Assembly (NCBI GenBank): GCA_014896295.1
Contig: JADBKR010000005.1
Location: 428,193-492,192 of the forward strand
Direction of reading: 5' to 3'
Source of the DNA: Limnochordaceae bacterium
GTDB lineage: Bacteria; Bacillota; Limnochordia; Limnochordales; Geochordaceae
Length of the DNA stretch: 64,000 bases
The notes under the pieces: generated by a model
What the model was told of the DNA's origin: nothing
Seen by the model: the letters and a program-made list of their open reading frames with translations, nothing else
Database searches by the model: none
Part shown: one piece after another, positions 44,426 through 53,867 of the stretch
Layout: each line of letters opens with the position of its first letter
Numbering within the stretch: position 1 is the stretch's first letter
Position numbers and translations under genes: made by a program

Positions 44426-45363
44426 CCGTGTTGCGGGAATCTTGCTCGTCCTGGCCACACGGGGTTTGCTCTATGTGGGGTTGGCGAGCCTGGTCGGGAG
44501 TGGTCTCCTCGCCGGGTGGGTCGCCCCCGAGATCACACGACGGGTACCCGGGTACCCTCGCCTGCTCGCCGGCACCGGGGCAGCTGCCATCGGGGTGGCG
44601 ACGTTGCTCGTACCCGTGCAGGTGGCGCACCAGTTGGGCTACGGCCTGCTGGCACTCCTCCCCGTCTACCTGACGCGCACCCGGCAGGGAACCGTCCTGG
44701 CCGCTCCGGCTTGTCGTCCTGGCGACGCTCGCAGGTTTGGGGATAACCCGGCTTCCCGCCCGCCCCCTTCGACAGGTCGCCTGGGTCTGCCTCGCCCTGG
44801 TGCTGATCGTCACCATCGGTCTCACCGGGCACCCGAGCGCGCGGCTCGACCTCATGCTGGCGCACGCAGCGCATCTGGCGGGAGTCAGCACGTGGGGTGG
44901 CACGTTGCTGGCTCTTGCCTGGTTCCCCGGATGGAAGCGCGGACCGGAGGCGAAGCCGGGGAGCGAAGGTGAGCGACCGTTCGATGCCAGCCGCATGGTC
45001 GAGCCGGTTCGGAGGCTTTCGGCCATGGCCGGCGTGGTCTTCCCGGTGCTCGTCATCGCGGGGATCTACCTGGGAGCAGCGTTGACGGGCCGCCGGGGAG
45101 ACCTGCTGGGATCCGGGTACGGCCGGTGGCTCGGACTCAAAGTCCTCGTCGTGGTGCTCGTCGCGGCAGCGGCCGCCATCAACCGCTGGCGCCTGCTACC
45201 CTTGGCAGGCGCGGCCACGGAGCCCGACGGTCCTGCGGCCGTGCCGGCCGCGCTCTGGCGGCTGCGGCGCTCGGTACGGGTGGAAGCCACGCTGCTGGTT
45301 GCCGTGCTGGCGCTGACCGCGTTCTTGTCCACGCAATCGCCGCCGGGGCTTACCGGAGGCTGA
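44415..45363 (+). pseudogene. CopD-like copper-resistance membrane protein, frameshifted
   Basis: The first frame (from ATG 44415) holds the first helices (GLLYVGLASLVGSGLLAGW, GVATLLVPVQVAHQLGYGLL) and then loses sense near 44700. The second, ending at 45363, continues with LVVLATLAGLGITRLPARPL, the copper-associated HPSARLDLMLAHAAHLAGVS region and the CopD domain (HAAHLAGVSTWGGTLLALAW, FPVLVIAGIYLGAAL, LGLKVLVVVLVAAAA). One base too many, or two too few, near 44705-44715 would repair it. This indel is not in a clear homopolymer. With CopC it would import or handle copper. Confidence 0.72.
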
Positions 45364-45383
45364 CGCGTGGTCGACCGACACCT

Positions 45384-45978
45384 TCAGTGCAGGGCCGACA
45401 GCCTCTCCTCATCGACGGCCCCGACCCAGCGGGCGGCGACGGTGCCCGCAGGGTCGATCACGAACGTGGTGGGCAGGCTCCACACGTGGTAAGCGTCAGC
45501 CACCTCTCCACGCGGGTCGAGGACGAGGGGGAGGTACCGGAGGCCGAAGGATCGGGCAGCGCGCCGCACCGTCTCGGCGCTCTCCGCCAGATTGACCGCT
45601 ACGACGACAGGTCCCGCCTGGCCGATCCGCCCCAGGCGCATCCGGGTCACCCCGTCCCACACCCTGCCGGGCGGCGTACCGATCGAGCAGTGGCAGCTCT
45701 TCTCGGCACGGGCCGCACCAGCTCGCCCAGAAGTTGAGCACCACGGTGCGGCCGCGCAGCGCGCTCAGGCGGAAGCGCCGGCCCGGCCTGCTCGGGCGGC
45801 CATACGATATCCCCCTCGGCGTCGGGTGCCGTCCAGGGCGCTTCGGCCACCGAGGGAGGTGGCTCCGCCGGTTTCGCCGGCTCCGGGGAAGCCCGGGGGA
45901 AAGCCTCGTCACGAGCAGCGTACCCCCTGCCGCCGCGACCGCCAGGACGAGGAGAGCGAGCAGGCGTCGTGGGGGCAC
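45384..45978 (-). pseudogene. TlpA/ResA-like thioredoxin with three frame changes
   Basis: An N-terminal helix ([20 protein letters not shown]) from GTG 45978, then [18 protein letters not shown], then [30 protein letters not shown] (active site WCGPC), then [20 protein letters not shown] and WSLPTTFVIDPAGTVAARWVG, occur in order but in alternating frames. Each break can be repaired by one base in a G/C run (one missing C, then two extra G). Such proteins reduce disulfides outside the membrane. It follows the FtsX-type permease by ten bases. Confidence 0.7.
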
Positions 45979-45988
45979 TCGCGCCGGC

Positions 45989-47281
45989 TCAGTTCCCCAT
46001 GGCACGGGCGAGCACCTCGCCGGCGCTGCGGCGGTAGGTGGCAAGCGCAGGCCACAAGCTCGCGAGAAGCCCGATGCCTACAGCGGCGAGCGCCATCCAG
46101 CCAGCACCGGGGTGCCAGCCCAAAGAGGCTGCGATGGCCGTCTGCGCCCGTACGCTGCGCGCCAGCAACGCGGCGACCCCGTAGCCTGCGCCGACTCCCG
46201 CGGCGGCGCCGAGGAGCGTGATGACGAGCGACTCGACGAGCGTCACCGCCAGGATGGCAAGCCGGTGCGCACCCACGGCTCGCAGCACGGCCACGTCCCT
46301 CTCGCGGGCGAGCGTAGCCCACGAAAGCGAGAGCAGCACCGTGATCCCTGCCATCACGATGGTGCTGAGGGCCACCCCGGAGAGCACCTCCTGGCCGGTG
46401 CCCAGCAGCTGGAATATCTGCCCCAGCACCTGCCCCGGGAAGACCGCCTGGGCTACATCGCCGCTGTTGAGCTCCTGATAGATCTGATAGGCCGCCATGA
46501 GGTTGGTCGGGCGCACCAGTACGATGGTGACGTCACCGGGCGGCTCGGATGCCGACGCCGCGGACGCTGGCGGCTCGGCCGCCGGCGCGCCGGGCGCCCC
46601 GTGCCCCGCCTCGCCTTCCTCCCCGGCGCCGTGTTCGTGGTGCACCTCCCACACCGAGCGGATGTCCACGAAGATGCCCCGATCGTACGGGTGCCCGGAC
46701 GGAGCGAGCACGCCGACCACGTGGTAGACGTCCGCGTGCACCTCGGGCTCGATGGCCGCCGTGACGCCGTGCGCTGCCTGGAACGTATCGCCCACCCGGA
46801 TGCCCAGCGCCCGGGCCACGTCGGCCCCCACCACGGCCTCGAAGGGCGCACCGAACGTTCGCCCTTCTCGCACGGAAAGCAGCGGCGGCCCGTCCGGGGT
46901 CCCGTCACGCCGCAGCCGCTCGAAGGCCTCCGCCGTGGTGCCCACCACTCGAAAGCCGCGGTAGTTGTCGCCGAGCGCCAGCGGCAAGGCCCATGCGACC
47001 CGGGGATCCTCCCGCAGCCGCGCATAGAGCTCGTACGGCACGTTGCCGATGGGAACGTCCTGCAGGAAGACCGCGTTGAAGGCAAGCTGCATGGCGCTGC
47101 CACGGTCTCCCACCACGACGTCGAAGGGCAGCGCAGCCTGCTGCATCGCCCGGCGGCTCGCGTCCGCCACGAGGTATACGGAGACCCCCAGCGCCACGGC
47201 CAGAGCGACCACGGCCGCCGTCAGCATCGCCTGCACCGGCCGTGCCCACACGTTTTTCCATCCAAGACGTACCCAGGTCAT
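45989..47281 (-). CDS. FtsX/MacB-type ABC permease
   Basis: 430 residues. One N-terminal helix ([23 protein letters not shown]), a large extracytoplasmic domain of about 240 residues, and three C-terminal helices ([20 protein letters not shown] through [20 protein letters not shown]). An ABC-permease signature, [19 protein letters not shown], lies before helix 3. A stretch with [15 protein letters not shown] is His/Glu-rich and could bind metal. ATG at 47281 overlaps the ATPase stop. Probably a mechanotransmission-type complex acting on a periplasmic partner. Confidence 0.85.
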   Translation of the reverse strand: MTWVRLGWKNVWARPVQAMLTAAVVALAVALGVSVYLVADASRRAMQQAALPFDVVVGDRGSAMQLAFNAVFLQDVPIGNVPYELYARLREDPRVAWALPLALGDNYRGFRVVGTTAEAFERLRRDGTPDGPPLLSVREGRTFGAPFEAVVGADVARALGIRVGDTFQAAHGVTAAIEPEVHADVYHVVGVLAPSGHPYDRGIFVDIRSVWEVHHEHGAGEEGEAGHGAPGAPAAEPPASAASASEPPGDVTIVLVRPTNLMAAYQIYQELNSGDVAQAVFPGQVLGQIFQLLGTGQEVLSGVALSTIVMAGITVLLSLSWATLARERDVAVLRAVGAHRLAILAVTLVESLVITLLGAAAGVGAGYGVAALLARSVRAQTAIAASLGWHPGAGWMALAAVGIGLLASLWPALATYRRSAGEVLARAMGN

Positions 47282-48036
47282 GATGCCGGGCTCACCGCCC
47301 TCTCACCGGCCAGCGACGTGCCGGACGGAGCCATTTGCACCGGAGCTCCGGCAGGGGCGTCGAGGTACAGCACCTCTTGCGCCGACTCGATGATTCGCGG
47401 ATCGTGGGTGGCCATGATGAGCGTCGCTCCCTCGGCCGCCACCGCGTCCCGCAACACCCGCAGCACGGCCCCGGCGCTCCTGCGGTCGAGGTTGGCCGTG
47501 GGCTCGTCGGCGAGCACGAGCTCGGGCCGGTTTGCCAGCGCCCGTGCCACGGCCACCCGCTGCTGCTCGCCCACGGAAAGCTGCGCCGGGCGATGGCGCA
47601 GCCGGTGGTGCATGCCGACTTGCTCCAGCAAGCCCAAGGCGCGCCGCCTCCGTTCCCGCTTCGGCACGCAGCCCGCGACGGCCATCGCCAGCAGCACGTT
47701 GTCGAGGGCCGACAGCGAGCCGATGAGGTTGAACGTCTGAAAGACGTACCCGACGTGGCGTGCCCGAAACGCATCCCGGCGCCCCTCCGGCAGGGCGAAC
47801 AGATCCTGGCCGAGCAGCTCCACCCTCCCCTCGCTCGGGCGCACGAGCCCGGCGAGGATGTTGAGCAGCGTGGTCTTCCCGGAGCCGCTCGGACCGGCCA
47901 CCACGAGTTCCGTGCGCGGCCCCACGGACAGGTGCGAGAGCTCGAGCACGGTGATCCCCGAGGCGCTCGCGCCGTTTCGGCCGGCGCCGGGCACAGGGTA
48001 ACGTTTCACGAGCCCCTGGATGCGCACGATGTCCAT
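47278..48036 (-). CDS. ABC transporter ATP-binding protein (MacB/LolD type)
   Basis: 252 residues. Walker A AGPSGSGKTTLL, Q-loop VFQTFNLIGSLSALDN, signature LSVGEQQRVAVARA, Walker B ELVLADEPTANLD, H-loop MATHDPR. The LolD-like VGEQQRVA signature fits FtsX/MacB partners. It overlaps the permease by four bases and follows the DUF3299-like gene by one base, so the three form one unit. The C-terminal 25 residues look non-functional. Confidence 0.93.
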   Translation of the reverse strand: MDIVRIQGLVKRYPVPGAGRNGASASGITVLELSHLSVGPRTELVVAGPSGSGKTTLLNILAGLVRPSEGRVELLGQDLFALPEGRRDAFRARHVGYVFQTFNLIGSLSALDNVLLAMAVAGCVPKRERRRRALGLLEQVGMHHRLRHRPAQLSVGEQQRVAVARALANRPELVLADEPTANLDRRSAGAVLRVLRDAVAAEGATLIMATHDPRIIESAQEVLYLDAPAGAPVQMAPSGTSLAGERAVSPAS

Positions 48037-48037
48037 C

Positions 48038-48580
48038 TCACAAACCCTCGATTCGATCGGCGAGGATCCGCACCTGGCTCACGAAGCCGGTCTCAGGGTC
48101 CGTATGGCTGCCGACCTCGAGCCTCCCCGTCACGCGCAGGGCCGACGAGGTCGGTAACGTCTCCTGCCCCTTGGGAAGCAGCACGAGCACGATGTCGGCG
48201 GGCCAGTCGGCATCGCTGGAGCAGAAGGGGCAAACGGTGAGCGGCACGCGCGTCAGCACGAAGAACGTGAACTTGGGCTTCACGGGCGGCGCCATGTAGC
48301 CGACCATGGTGACCGTCTGGCCGGCCAGGCGCTTCACCTTGTCCGAAAAGACGAGCCCCCGCACGCTTTGTCCTGCATACAGCTCCGAGAACTTCAGCTC
48401 TACGGCCGCCGCACGTGCGCCGGGTACGGGTTCGCCCGGCGCCGGCAGACCCGCCGCCACCCCGCACGCGAGCAAGGCGAGCACCGCCGCCCACCTTACC
48501 CGGGCTCGGGCCTTCCGCGGTGTTACCCGTGCCGGCCCCACCCGCGTATGCACCGCTTCCGCCCGTCGCGCCCGGGCCAT
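48038..48580 (-). CDS. DUF3299-like exported protein
   Basis: About 180 residues. A signal peptide (WAAVLALLACGVAAGLPA) is followed by a single domain with VELKFSELYAGQSVRG, LAGQTVTMVGYMAPPVKPKF, and VPLTVCPFCSSDADWPADIV. The family often neighbours MacB-type transporters and TlpA/SCO-like proteins. The CPFC pair could bind a metal or be redox-active. ATG at 48580 is chosen (GGGAGG upstream). The role is unknown; envelope metal or cofactor handling is an inference from neighbours. Confidence 0.65.
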   Translation of the reverse strand: MARARRAEAVHTRVGPARVTPRKARARVRWAAVLALLACGVAAGLPAPGEPVPGARAAAVELKFSELYAGQSVRGLVFSDKVKRLAGQTVTMVGYMAPPVKPKFTFFVLTRVPLTVCPFCSSDADWPADIVLVLLPKGQETLPTSSALRVTGRLEVGSHTDPETGFVSQVRILADRIEGL

Positions 48581-48762
48581 CGAACCTTGCCTCCCATGCG
48601 ATCCGGAAGGTGCGCCGTCACGACCCTGTCCGCACATGCCGTGCCTCCCTCACCCGTGCTCGCGGGCACCCGGCGGCACGCACAACCTCCCCCTGCGAGG
48701 ATCGCTTCCGCCGGATGCCCGGGTCCGCGCTCTGGCGTGATCAGCCCCTCGGGGCACGCGCC

Positions 48763-50580
48763 CTAGCGCTTGGCCGCCGCCAGGAGGGGATCGAGCCCCA
48801 GAGCCTGCACCATGGCGAAGAAGACGTCCGTGTTGTCCATCACCCGGCCGAAGTAGCGTGCACCCGGCCCGCCGGCCGACACCGGCACGTCTTCGACGGT
48901 GTGGACCTCCTGCGGTTCGCTGTACGGCAAGTTACCGGTGAGCAGCACACCGTCGGGGTCCCGCTGCGGGTTGGGCACCCAGCGATCCCCCTGGCGCACG
49001 GTCGGGCTGGAAGGTACCGGGTTGCACTTGAAATCGTCCTTGTAGTCGGGATGGTTGGCGAAGCCCACCGCCAGCGTCACCGAGGGGCACGGGTCGTCGG
49101 GGAAGCCGTCCTTGTCCTTGTCCTCGAAGGTCGGGTAGATGGCCTCCTGGTACACCCGCACCGCGTCCCGGCCTGTCTTCCCGTCCAGCTCGTGGTAGGT
49201 GCCCGTGATGCTCATGCTGTGGCTGTGGTCCGCCGTCACGATGATGAGGGTGTCACCGCGCTCGGCGGCAAACCGCCTGGCGACGCCCACCGCCTGGTCC
49301 ATCTCGATGGCGTCGTAGACCCCCCGCTCCCAGTCCAGGGGGTGCAGCTGCTTGTCGATGGAAGCGCCCTCCACCATCAGGAAAAACCCGTTGGGGTTTT
49401 GCGACAGGATCTCGATGGCCTTGGCCGTCATCTGCATCAGGTTGGGCTGGTCGGTGAAATTCTTCAGCACCTGCGGGTTCTTGAGCAGGCCCCGGTCGAG
49501 GTAGACATCCATGTTGTCGAGATGGAACAGGCCCAGGAGCTTCTTCGGCGTGCCCACCTGCGCGAGGGCCGCGGCGCTGTCCACGAAGGCGTAGCCCCGC
49601 TGCTCGAATTCGGCGATGACGTCGCGGTTGTCGTTGCGCCGGGAACCGGGGGTGCTCTTCGGCAAGAACCGGGAGGAGCCACCGCCCATGATCACGTCCG
49701 GCTCCAGCGCTTCCATCTGATCCAGGATGGTCAAGTACTCGGACCGGCGCCGGGTGTGAGCCACGAACGCGGCCGGCGTGGCGTCGGTGATATCAGCCGT
49801 CGTGACAAGGCCGACCGCCATGCCGCGCACCCGCTTGGCGAGCTCGGCAATGTTCTCCACCCTGGGGTCGTCCTGGGGATCGGGGGTGTGATCGGGGTAG
49901 ACCCCCATGGCGTTCACCGCGCTCTTGTGGCCGGTCGCGTACGCCGACGCCGAGTTGGCCGAGTCGGTGGCCAGGGCGTCCATGCCCGACGTGGTGACGA
50001 ACCCATGGTACTCGAGCTGGTCCATCTCGAGCCACCCACGGTACTTGCCCTCCGTGAGACCCTTGGAAAGGATGCGGGCAGCCGTGCGCACCGGAAGGGA
50101 GAAGCCATCACCGATGAAGAGGATCACGTTCTTGGCCCGGGGCCCCTCGGCGACCGGGCGCACGACCTGCCAGGAGGCCGCCTTCTGCGCGAGCCAGCCG
50201 CTTCCGGCCGCCACGGCGCTCACCGTGTACGTGCCCTCCGGAGCCAGGGTGACGTCCCGCACGGTGACGAGCGCGCTGAGGGGAGCCTGGAGGCCGCTTC
50301 GCACCTCCTCGACCTTCTTACCCGGGAAAACCGAAGAGAGCGGCTGGCCGTTGATCAGCACGGAGAGGGTCTGGACGGGGCTCGGAGCGTTGAGCACCTC
50401 CACCCTCAGGTCGAACCGCTGGCCGGCCAGGAACTGTGCCCGGTCGATGGGCAACACGACCACTTCCGGAGCTGCCGGGGCCGCCTGGGCCGGCGGTGAC
50501 GCCATGGCAGCGAGGGCGACGAGCGCGGCCGCCAACAGCAAGACCCGGCCGCGGCTTCTCTGCATGACCGTGCTCGACAT
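48763..50580 (-). CDS. Alkaline phosphatase, PhoA superfamily
   Basis: 605 residues. A signal peptide (LLLAAALVALAAMASPPAQA) is followed by about 100 residues of Ig-like domain (QFLAGQRFDLRVEVLNAPSP) and the alkaline-phosphatase domain: ILFIGDGFSLP, the phospho-Ser motif ATDSANSASAYATG, MVEGASIDKQLH, and IIVTADHSHSM. Zinc and magnesium ligands are in place except that the first site has GDGFS where DGMG is usual. It lies 203 bases downstream of phoD and would release phosphate in the periplasm or outside. Confidence 0.9.
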   Translation of the reverse strand: MSSTVMQRSRGRVLLLAAALVALAAMASPPAQAAPAAPEVVVLPIDRAQFLAGQRFDLRVEVLNAPSPVQTLSVLINGQPLSSVFPGKKVEEVRSGLQAPLSALVTVRDVTLAPEGTYTVSAVAAGSGWLAQKAASWQVVRPVAEGPRAKNVILFIGDGFSLPVRTAARILSKGLTEGKYRGWLEMDQLEYHGFVTTSGMDALATDSANSASAYATGHKSAVNAMGVYPDHTPDPQDDPRVENIAELAKRVRGMAVGLVTTADITDATPAAFVAHTRRRSEYLTILDQMEALEPDVIMGGGSSRFLPKSTPGSRRNDNRDVIAEFEQRGYAFVDSAAALAQVGTPKKLLGLFHLDNMDVYLDRGLLKNPQVLKNFTDQPNLMQMTAKAIEILSQNPNGFFLMVEGASIDKQLHPLDWERGVYDAIEMDQAVGVARRFAAERGDTLIIVTADHSHSMSITGTYHELDGKTGRDAVRVYQEAIYPTFEDKDKDGFPDDPCPSVTLAVGFANHPDYKDDFKCNPVPSSPTVRQGDRWVPNPQRDPDGVLLTGNLPYSEPQEVHTVEDVPVSAGGPGARYFGRVMDNTDVFFAMVQALGLDPLLAAAKR

Positions 50581-50705
50581 GCGACAGATTCCCCCGTTTC
50601 GTCTGGCATTGGATCCTTTGCCTCAAACGCCCGGGAAGCGGCGAAGCGAGTCGGCCGACTCCGCAACAAGCATCTGGGACGTACTTGACCGCCACGTTGC
50701 GGATC

Positions 50706-50744
50706 GGTTACCCGGGCGCGTCTCCCGGGTTACCGCGCGGTTAA
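50706..50744. promoter_or_regulatory. Direct GGTTA(C/A) repeats and a long dyad upstream of phoA
   Basis: GGTTAC at 50706 and 50728 and GGTTAA at 50739 are 22 and 11 bases apart, the register of Pho-box half-sites. The same stretch forms an 11-bp inverted repeat, GGTTACCCGGG-cgcgtct-CCCGGGTTACC (50706-50734, one mismatch). It is 126 bases upstream of the phoA start. Confidence 0.4.
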
Positions 50745-50783
50745 GTCCCGGCGGCTCCCGCAACGAAACGCGCCGGGAGTTGC

Positions 50784-52334
50784 TCACGCCTCAGGGTCCA
50801 GCTCCGTCTGGTGCAGGATACGGCCTGCCAGATCCCGGTGGCTAACCGTCATCTTGCCCGTACGGCCTTCGATGTGCACGTGCCCGAAGAAGAGATACCC
50901 CTCGTCGGGCGCAGCGTTGGGATGCGGTGGGTACTTGGAGAAGACGACTTCCGGGCCGAACGTGGAGTCGAGCTCGTTGGGGCCGAAGCCTCCCGCATGG
51001 ATGGGCCCCGACACGAACTCGTAGAAGGGACGGAAATCGGTGAAGGCAGCCCGGCTCGGATCGAACCGGTGAGTGGCGCAGTAATGGACATCAGCGGTGA
51101 TCCAGACCACGTTCTTGATGCCGTTTTCCTTGATGAACCGCAGGATATCCGCCAGTTCGAGCTCCCGTCCCAAGGGCAGGCCGCCCTCACCCTGGGCCAC
51201 CGCTTCATAGCGGTTTTCGCCGTCAGGAACGACCAGGCCGAGGGGCATGTCCGACGCGATGACTTTCCAGACCGCCCGGGAGCGGAGAAGCTGCTCTTTG
51301 AGCCACCGTGCTTGCTCGGCACCCAGGATGCGGCCGGTCTCCGTGAGCTCGGGCTGGTCGTTGGACGAGTTGGGCCCCCGGTAGGTCCGCATGTCGAGCA
51401 GGAACAGATCGAGCAGCGGGCCCCGTCGGAACACCCGGTAGACCCGCTCGCGGTCGAACGGATGGACCGAGATGGGCGTGAACTCGAACATCGCGCGCCT
51501 GGACCACGCGGCCAGGAGCGCCGCACTCGTCTCGGAATAGCGTTCGTCGCCGAGGGCTTGCTGGGGGAACCAGTTGTTGTGGACCTCGTGGTCGTCCCAC
51601 ATGACGTATTGGGCCACGGCCGCGTTGAAACGTCGAAGGTTGTCGTCGAGCAGGTTGTACTGGTAGTTGCCGCGGAAATCATCGAGGGCTTGGGCGACCC
51701 GAGACTTGGCGGGGGTAGTCACGTTGCGCCAGATGGAACCGTCCGGTCGCTTGACCTCCGGCAGGATGGGGTTGTCCGCATAGATCATGTCGCCGCAGTG
51801 GACGAAAAAGTCCGGCTCCACCCGGCGCATGACCTCGTAGAGGCGGTAGCCGCCCCAGTCGGGATTGATGCCCCACCCCTGGCCGGCCGTGTCGCCCGAC
51901 CAGACGAACCGGATGTCGCGCCGGTCGGCTGGCGCCGTGAGGAACTGGCCGGACACCGGTTCGCTGAAAGAACCCGGCCGAGCCAGATCCTCGAAGAAGG
52001 CGCGGTAGAAGACGGGTTCACCCGCCGGAAGACCGGCGAGAACGGCCTTGGCTGTCAACCCCGTCTCCGGCAACGCCGCGGGCCCGACGACCCGGCGAAC
52101 GTCGGTGAAACGGGGCGAGAGCGAGTATTCCAGGACGAGCCGGGCAGGGCGATCCGCCGCTGCCCAGATGGTGGCCGCGCTCTGCGTCACGTCGCCAGCC
52201 TGCACGCCATACGGCACCGTCGGGCGAGGGCCTCCAGCCAGCGCGGCGGCGGCTTTCGCCCCCCATGAGGAAAAGCCTGTGCCCAGGATCGCCGCAGCGC
52301 CTGCCACAGAGGCTCGCAGGATGTCCCGGCGGTG
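50784..52334 (-). CDS. phoD: PhoD-type alkaline phosphatase / phosphodiesterase
   Basis: About 516 residues. The N terminus MHRRDILRASVAGAAAILG is a twin-arginine signal, as expected for PhoD. A PhoD_N domain (about 40-130) precedes the phosphatase domain with FVHCGDMIYADNPI, YVMWDDHEVHNNWF and WITADVHYCATHRFDPSRA. PhoD uses Fe and Ca and degrades phosphodiesters such as teichoic acid. ATG at 52334 has GGAAGG upstream; earlier in-frame starts at 52370 and beyond lack that support. Confidence 0.92.
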   Translation of the reverse strand, partial: HRRDILRASVAGAAAILGTGFSSWGAKAAAALAGGPRPTVPYGVQAGDVTQSAATIWAAADRPARLVLEYSLSPRFTDVRRVVGPAALPETGLTAKAVLAGLPAGEPVFYRAFFEDLARPGSFSEPVSGQFLTAPADRRDIRFVWSGDTAGQGWGINPDWGGYRLYEVMRRVEPDFFVHCGDMIYADNPILPEVKRPDGSIWRNVTTPAKSRVAQALDDFRGNYQYNLLDDNLRRFNAAVAQYVMWDDHEVHNNWFPQQALGDERYSETSAALLAAWSRRAMFEFTPISVHPFDRERVYRVFRRGPLLDLFLLDMRTYRGPNSSNDQPELTETGRILGAEQARWLKEQLLRSRAVWKVIASDMPLGLVVPDGENRYEAVAQGEGGLPLGRELELADILRFIKENGIKNVVWITADVHYCATHRFDPSRAAFTDFRPFYEFVSGPIHAGGFGPNELDSTFGPEVVFSKYPPHPNAAPDEGYLFFGHVHIEGRTGKMTVSHRDLAGRILHQTELDPEA

Positions 52335-52539
52335 CATCGTCTGCCTTCCAGGCCCCGCATGCACGCTCATCACGGTGGATTTCGCTCCTTTCTTGAACCA
52401 ACGGCTCCAAGAGCTGCAACCATAACTAACGTGGTCGCATTGCAACGCCGTGAAGCACGGGCAACATGCATGCGAACATCCAGGACGCCGCGGCCGGGTT
52501 CGGCGTGGACGCGTTTCCACCTCCGAGGCTCTGTAGAGA

Positions 52540-53201
52540 TCAGCGCTGAGACCTCGCCAGAGTATCCGACGACGGATGGCTCCGCATCCACTCCACTGTC
52601 TGCCGGATGCCCTCGGCGTAGGGCGTCGGCTGCCACGCCGGCACGCGAGCCCGCAGCTTGGCACCATCCAGGATCGGCGGGGTCTCGAAGAGGTAGTAGA
52701 GTTCGACCAACTCTCGCAGCAAGGGCACGAACAGACCCGCCAGCCGCAGACCGGTCCGCCCCACCGTTCGCCAGCGGGGACGGTGGCCGGCTCGTTCGTA
52801 GGCCAGGGTCAGCCAGTCGCGGCCGCTGATGGGACCGGGAGCGGGGATGTTCCACGCCTGGCCGTAAGCGTCGTCGTGCAGCGCCAGTTCGACGACGGCC
52901 CGTGCCGCATCCGGCACGTACACGAACTCGTGCGGCACATCCAGCGGCCCCAGCCAGACGGCGGGCCGGCCTGACACGGCCGCCCGCAGGCTGATGGCAC
53001 GGCGGCCTGCGCGTCGGCGAGGTCCGCCGGGTACACCTCCGCGCCGGGCATCTCTCCAAACACGCTCGCGAGAACCTCCCGTCGCCGCGCTACCACCCGG
53101 AACGGGATCCCGCGCCGGCTGAGTTCTTCCCCGATGTAGCGCCCCGTGGGCCCGCTCGCCCCGAAGATCGCTGCTCGGCGGACGTCGAGGCTGGAAGGCA
53201 T
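52540..53201 (-). pseudogene. NAD-dependent epimerase/dehydratase with internal deletion
   Basis: The N terminus (AAIFGASGPTGRYIGEELSR, cofactor loop GASGPTG) runs about 65 residues and stops making sense at DLADAQAA. The C-terminal half (AVWLGPLDVPHEFVYVPDAA, AWNIPAPGPISGRDWL, LVELYYLFETPPILDGAKL) follows almost at once in another frame. About 110 central residues, including the SxxYxxxK catalytic region, are missing, so this is a genuine disabled gene and not a one-base error. The protein would have been about 310 residues. Confidence 0.8.
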
Positions 53202-53223
53202 GGTCTTGACCTGATCTCCTTCG

Positions 53224-53730
53224 TTATGGACAGGGCTGATGAAAGAGGTTGTAGAGGACGTTTCCGGGGATGCACCCGGGCGCACCGGGTTGGCTCTGGT
53301 CGACGGGATGGGTGAACCACCACAGCACCCCGACCGCCAGCACCGTGGCCAGGCCTGTCAGCACGGGCACCCAGCGTGACGTTCTGCCGAACCCGCTCTT
53401 CCGGCCGAACCGGAAGGCAAGCCCGACCGCAACCAGGAAGGCGAGCCCGCCGGAAAAGAACTCCAGGAGGGAACCGATGTCCTGTGGCGGCTCTCCGACG
53501 GTGACGGTGTTAGACAGGACCTCCCCGAAAACGTAGCACCACTGGGAGAACACCGCACCCCTGGCCAGCCACACCGTGCCCGAGGCTGGCTCGGGCAAGT
53601 GCGGCCAGAGCACGACCAGGAGCAGCGAAACGAACATGATGGCCATCAACGTGGCGGCCGCCAGGGGTGGATAGTCGCAACGCCTCGTCAGTCGCTGTTT
53701 GACTCCGCAGGCGCTCGCCGGCCCCGTCAC
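53224..53730 (-). CDS. Membrane protein of unknown function
   Basis: About 168 residues with three predicted helices (LMAIMFVSLLLVVLWP, FFSGGLAFLVAVGLAFRFG, VPVLTGLATVLAVGVLWWF). A conserved-looking stretch, LARGAVFSQWCYVFGEVLSN, lies between helices 1 and 2, and the end CIPGNVLYNLFHQPCP has two Cys. I recognise no family. The start is unclear: the frame is open to 53730, but no good ribosome site was found. Confidence 0.5.
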   Translation of the reverse strand: MTGPASACGVKQRLTRRCDYPPLAAATLMAIMFVSLLLVVLWPHLPEPASGTVWLARGAVFSQWCYVFGEVLSNTVTVGEPPQDIGSLLEFFSGGLAFLVAVGLAFRFGRKSGFGRTSRWVPVLTGLATVLAVGVLWWFTHPVDQSQPGAPGCIPGNVLYNLFHQPCP

Positions 53731-53867
53731 GCAATGGGTGTACTTCCAGCCGCCACCTCATTCCTGTTACCATCTTGTTAACGGAGTTCTGCATTCTCGC
53801 AAGAGGTCTCCCAGAGGGGTTCGTCCTGGCCGGGCTCGGCTATTGCCGGCGGACGGGAGGGATCGAC

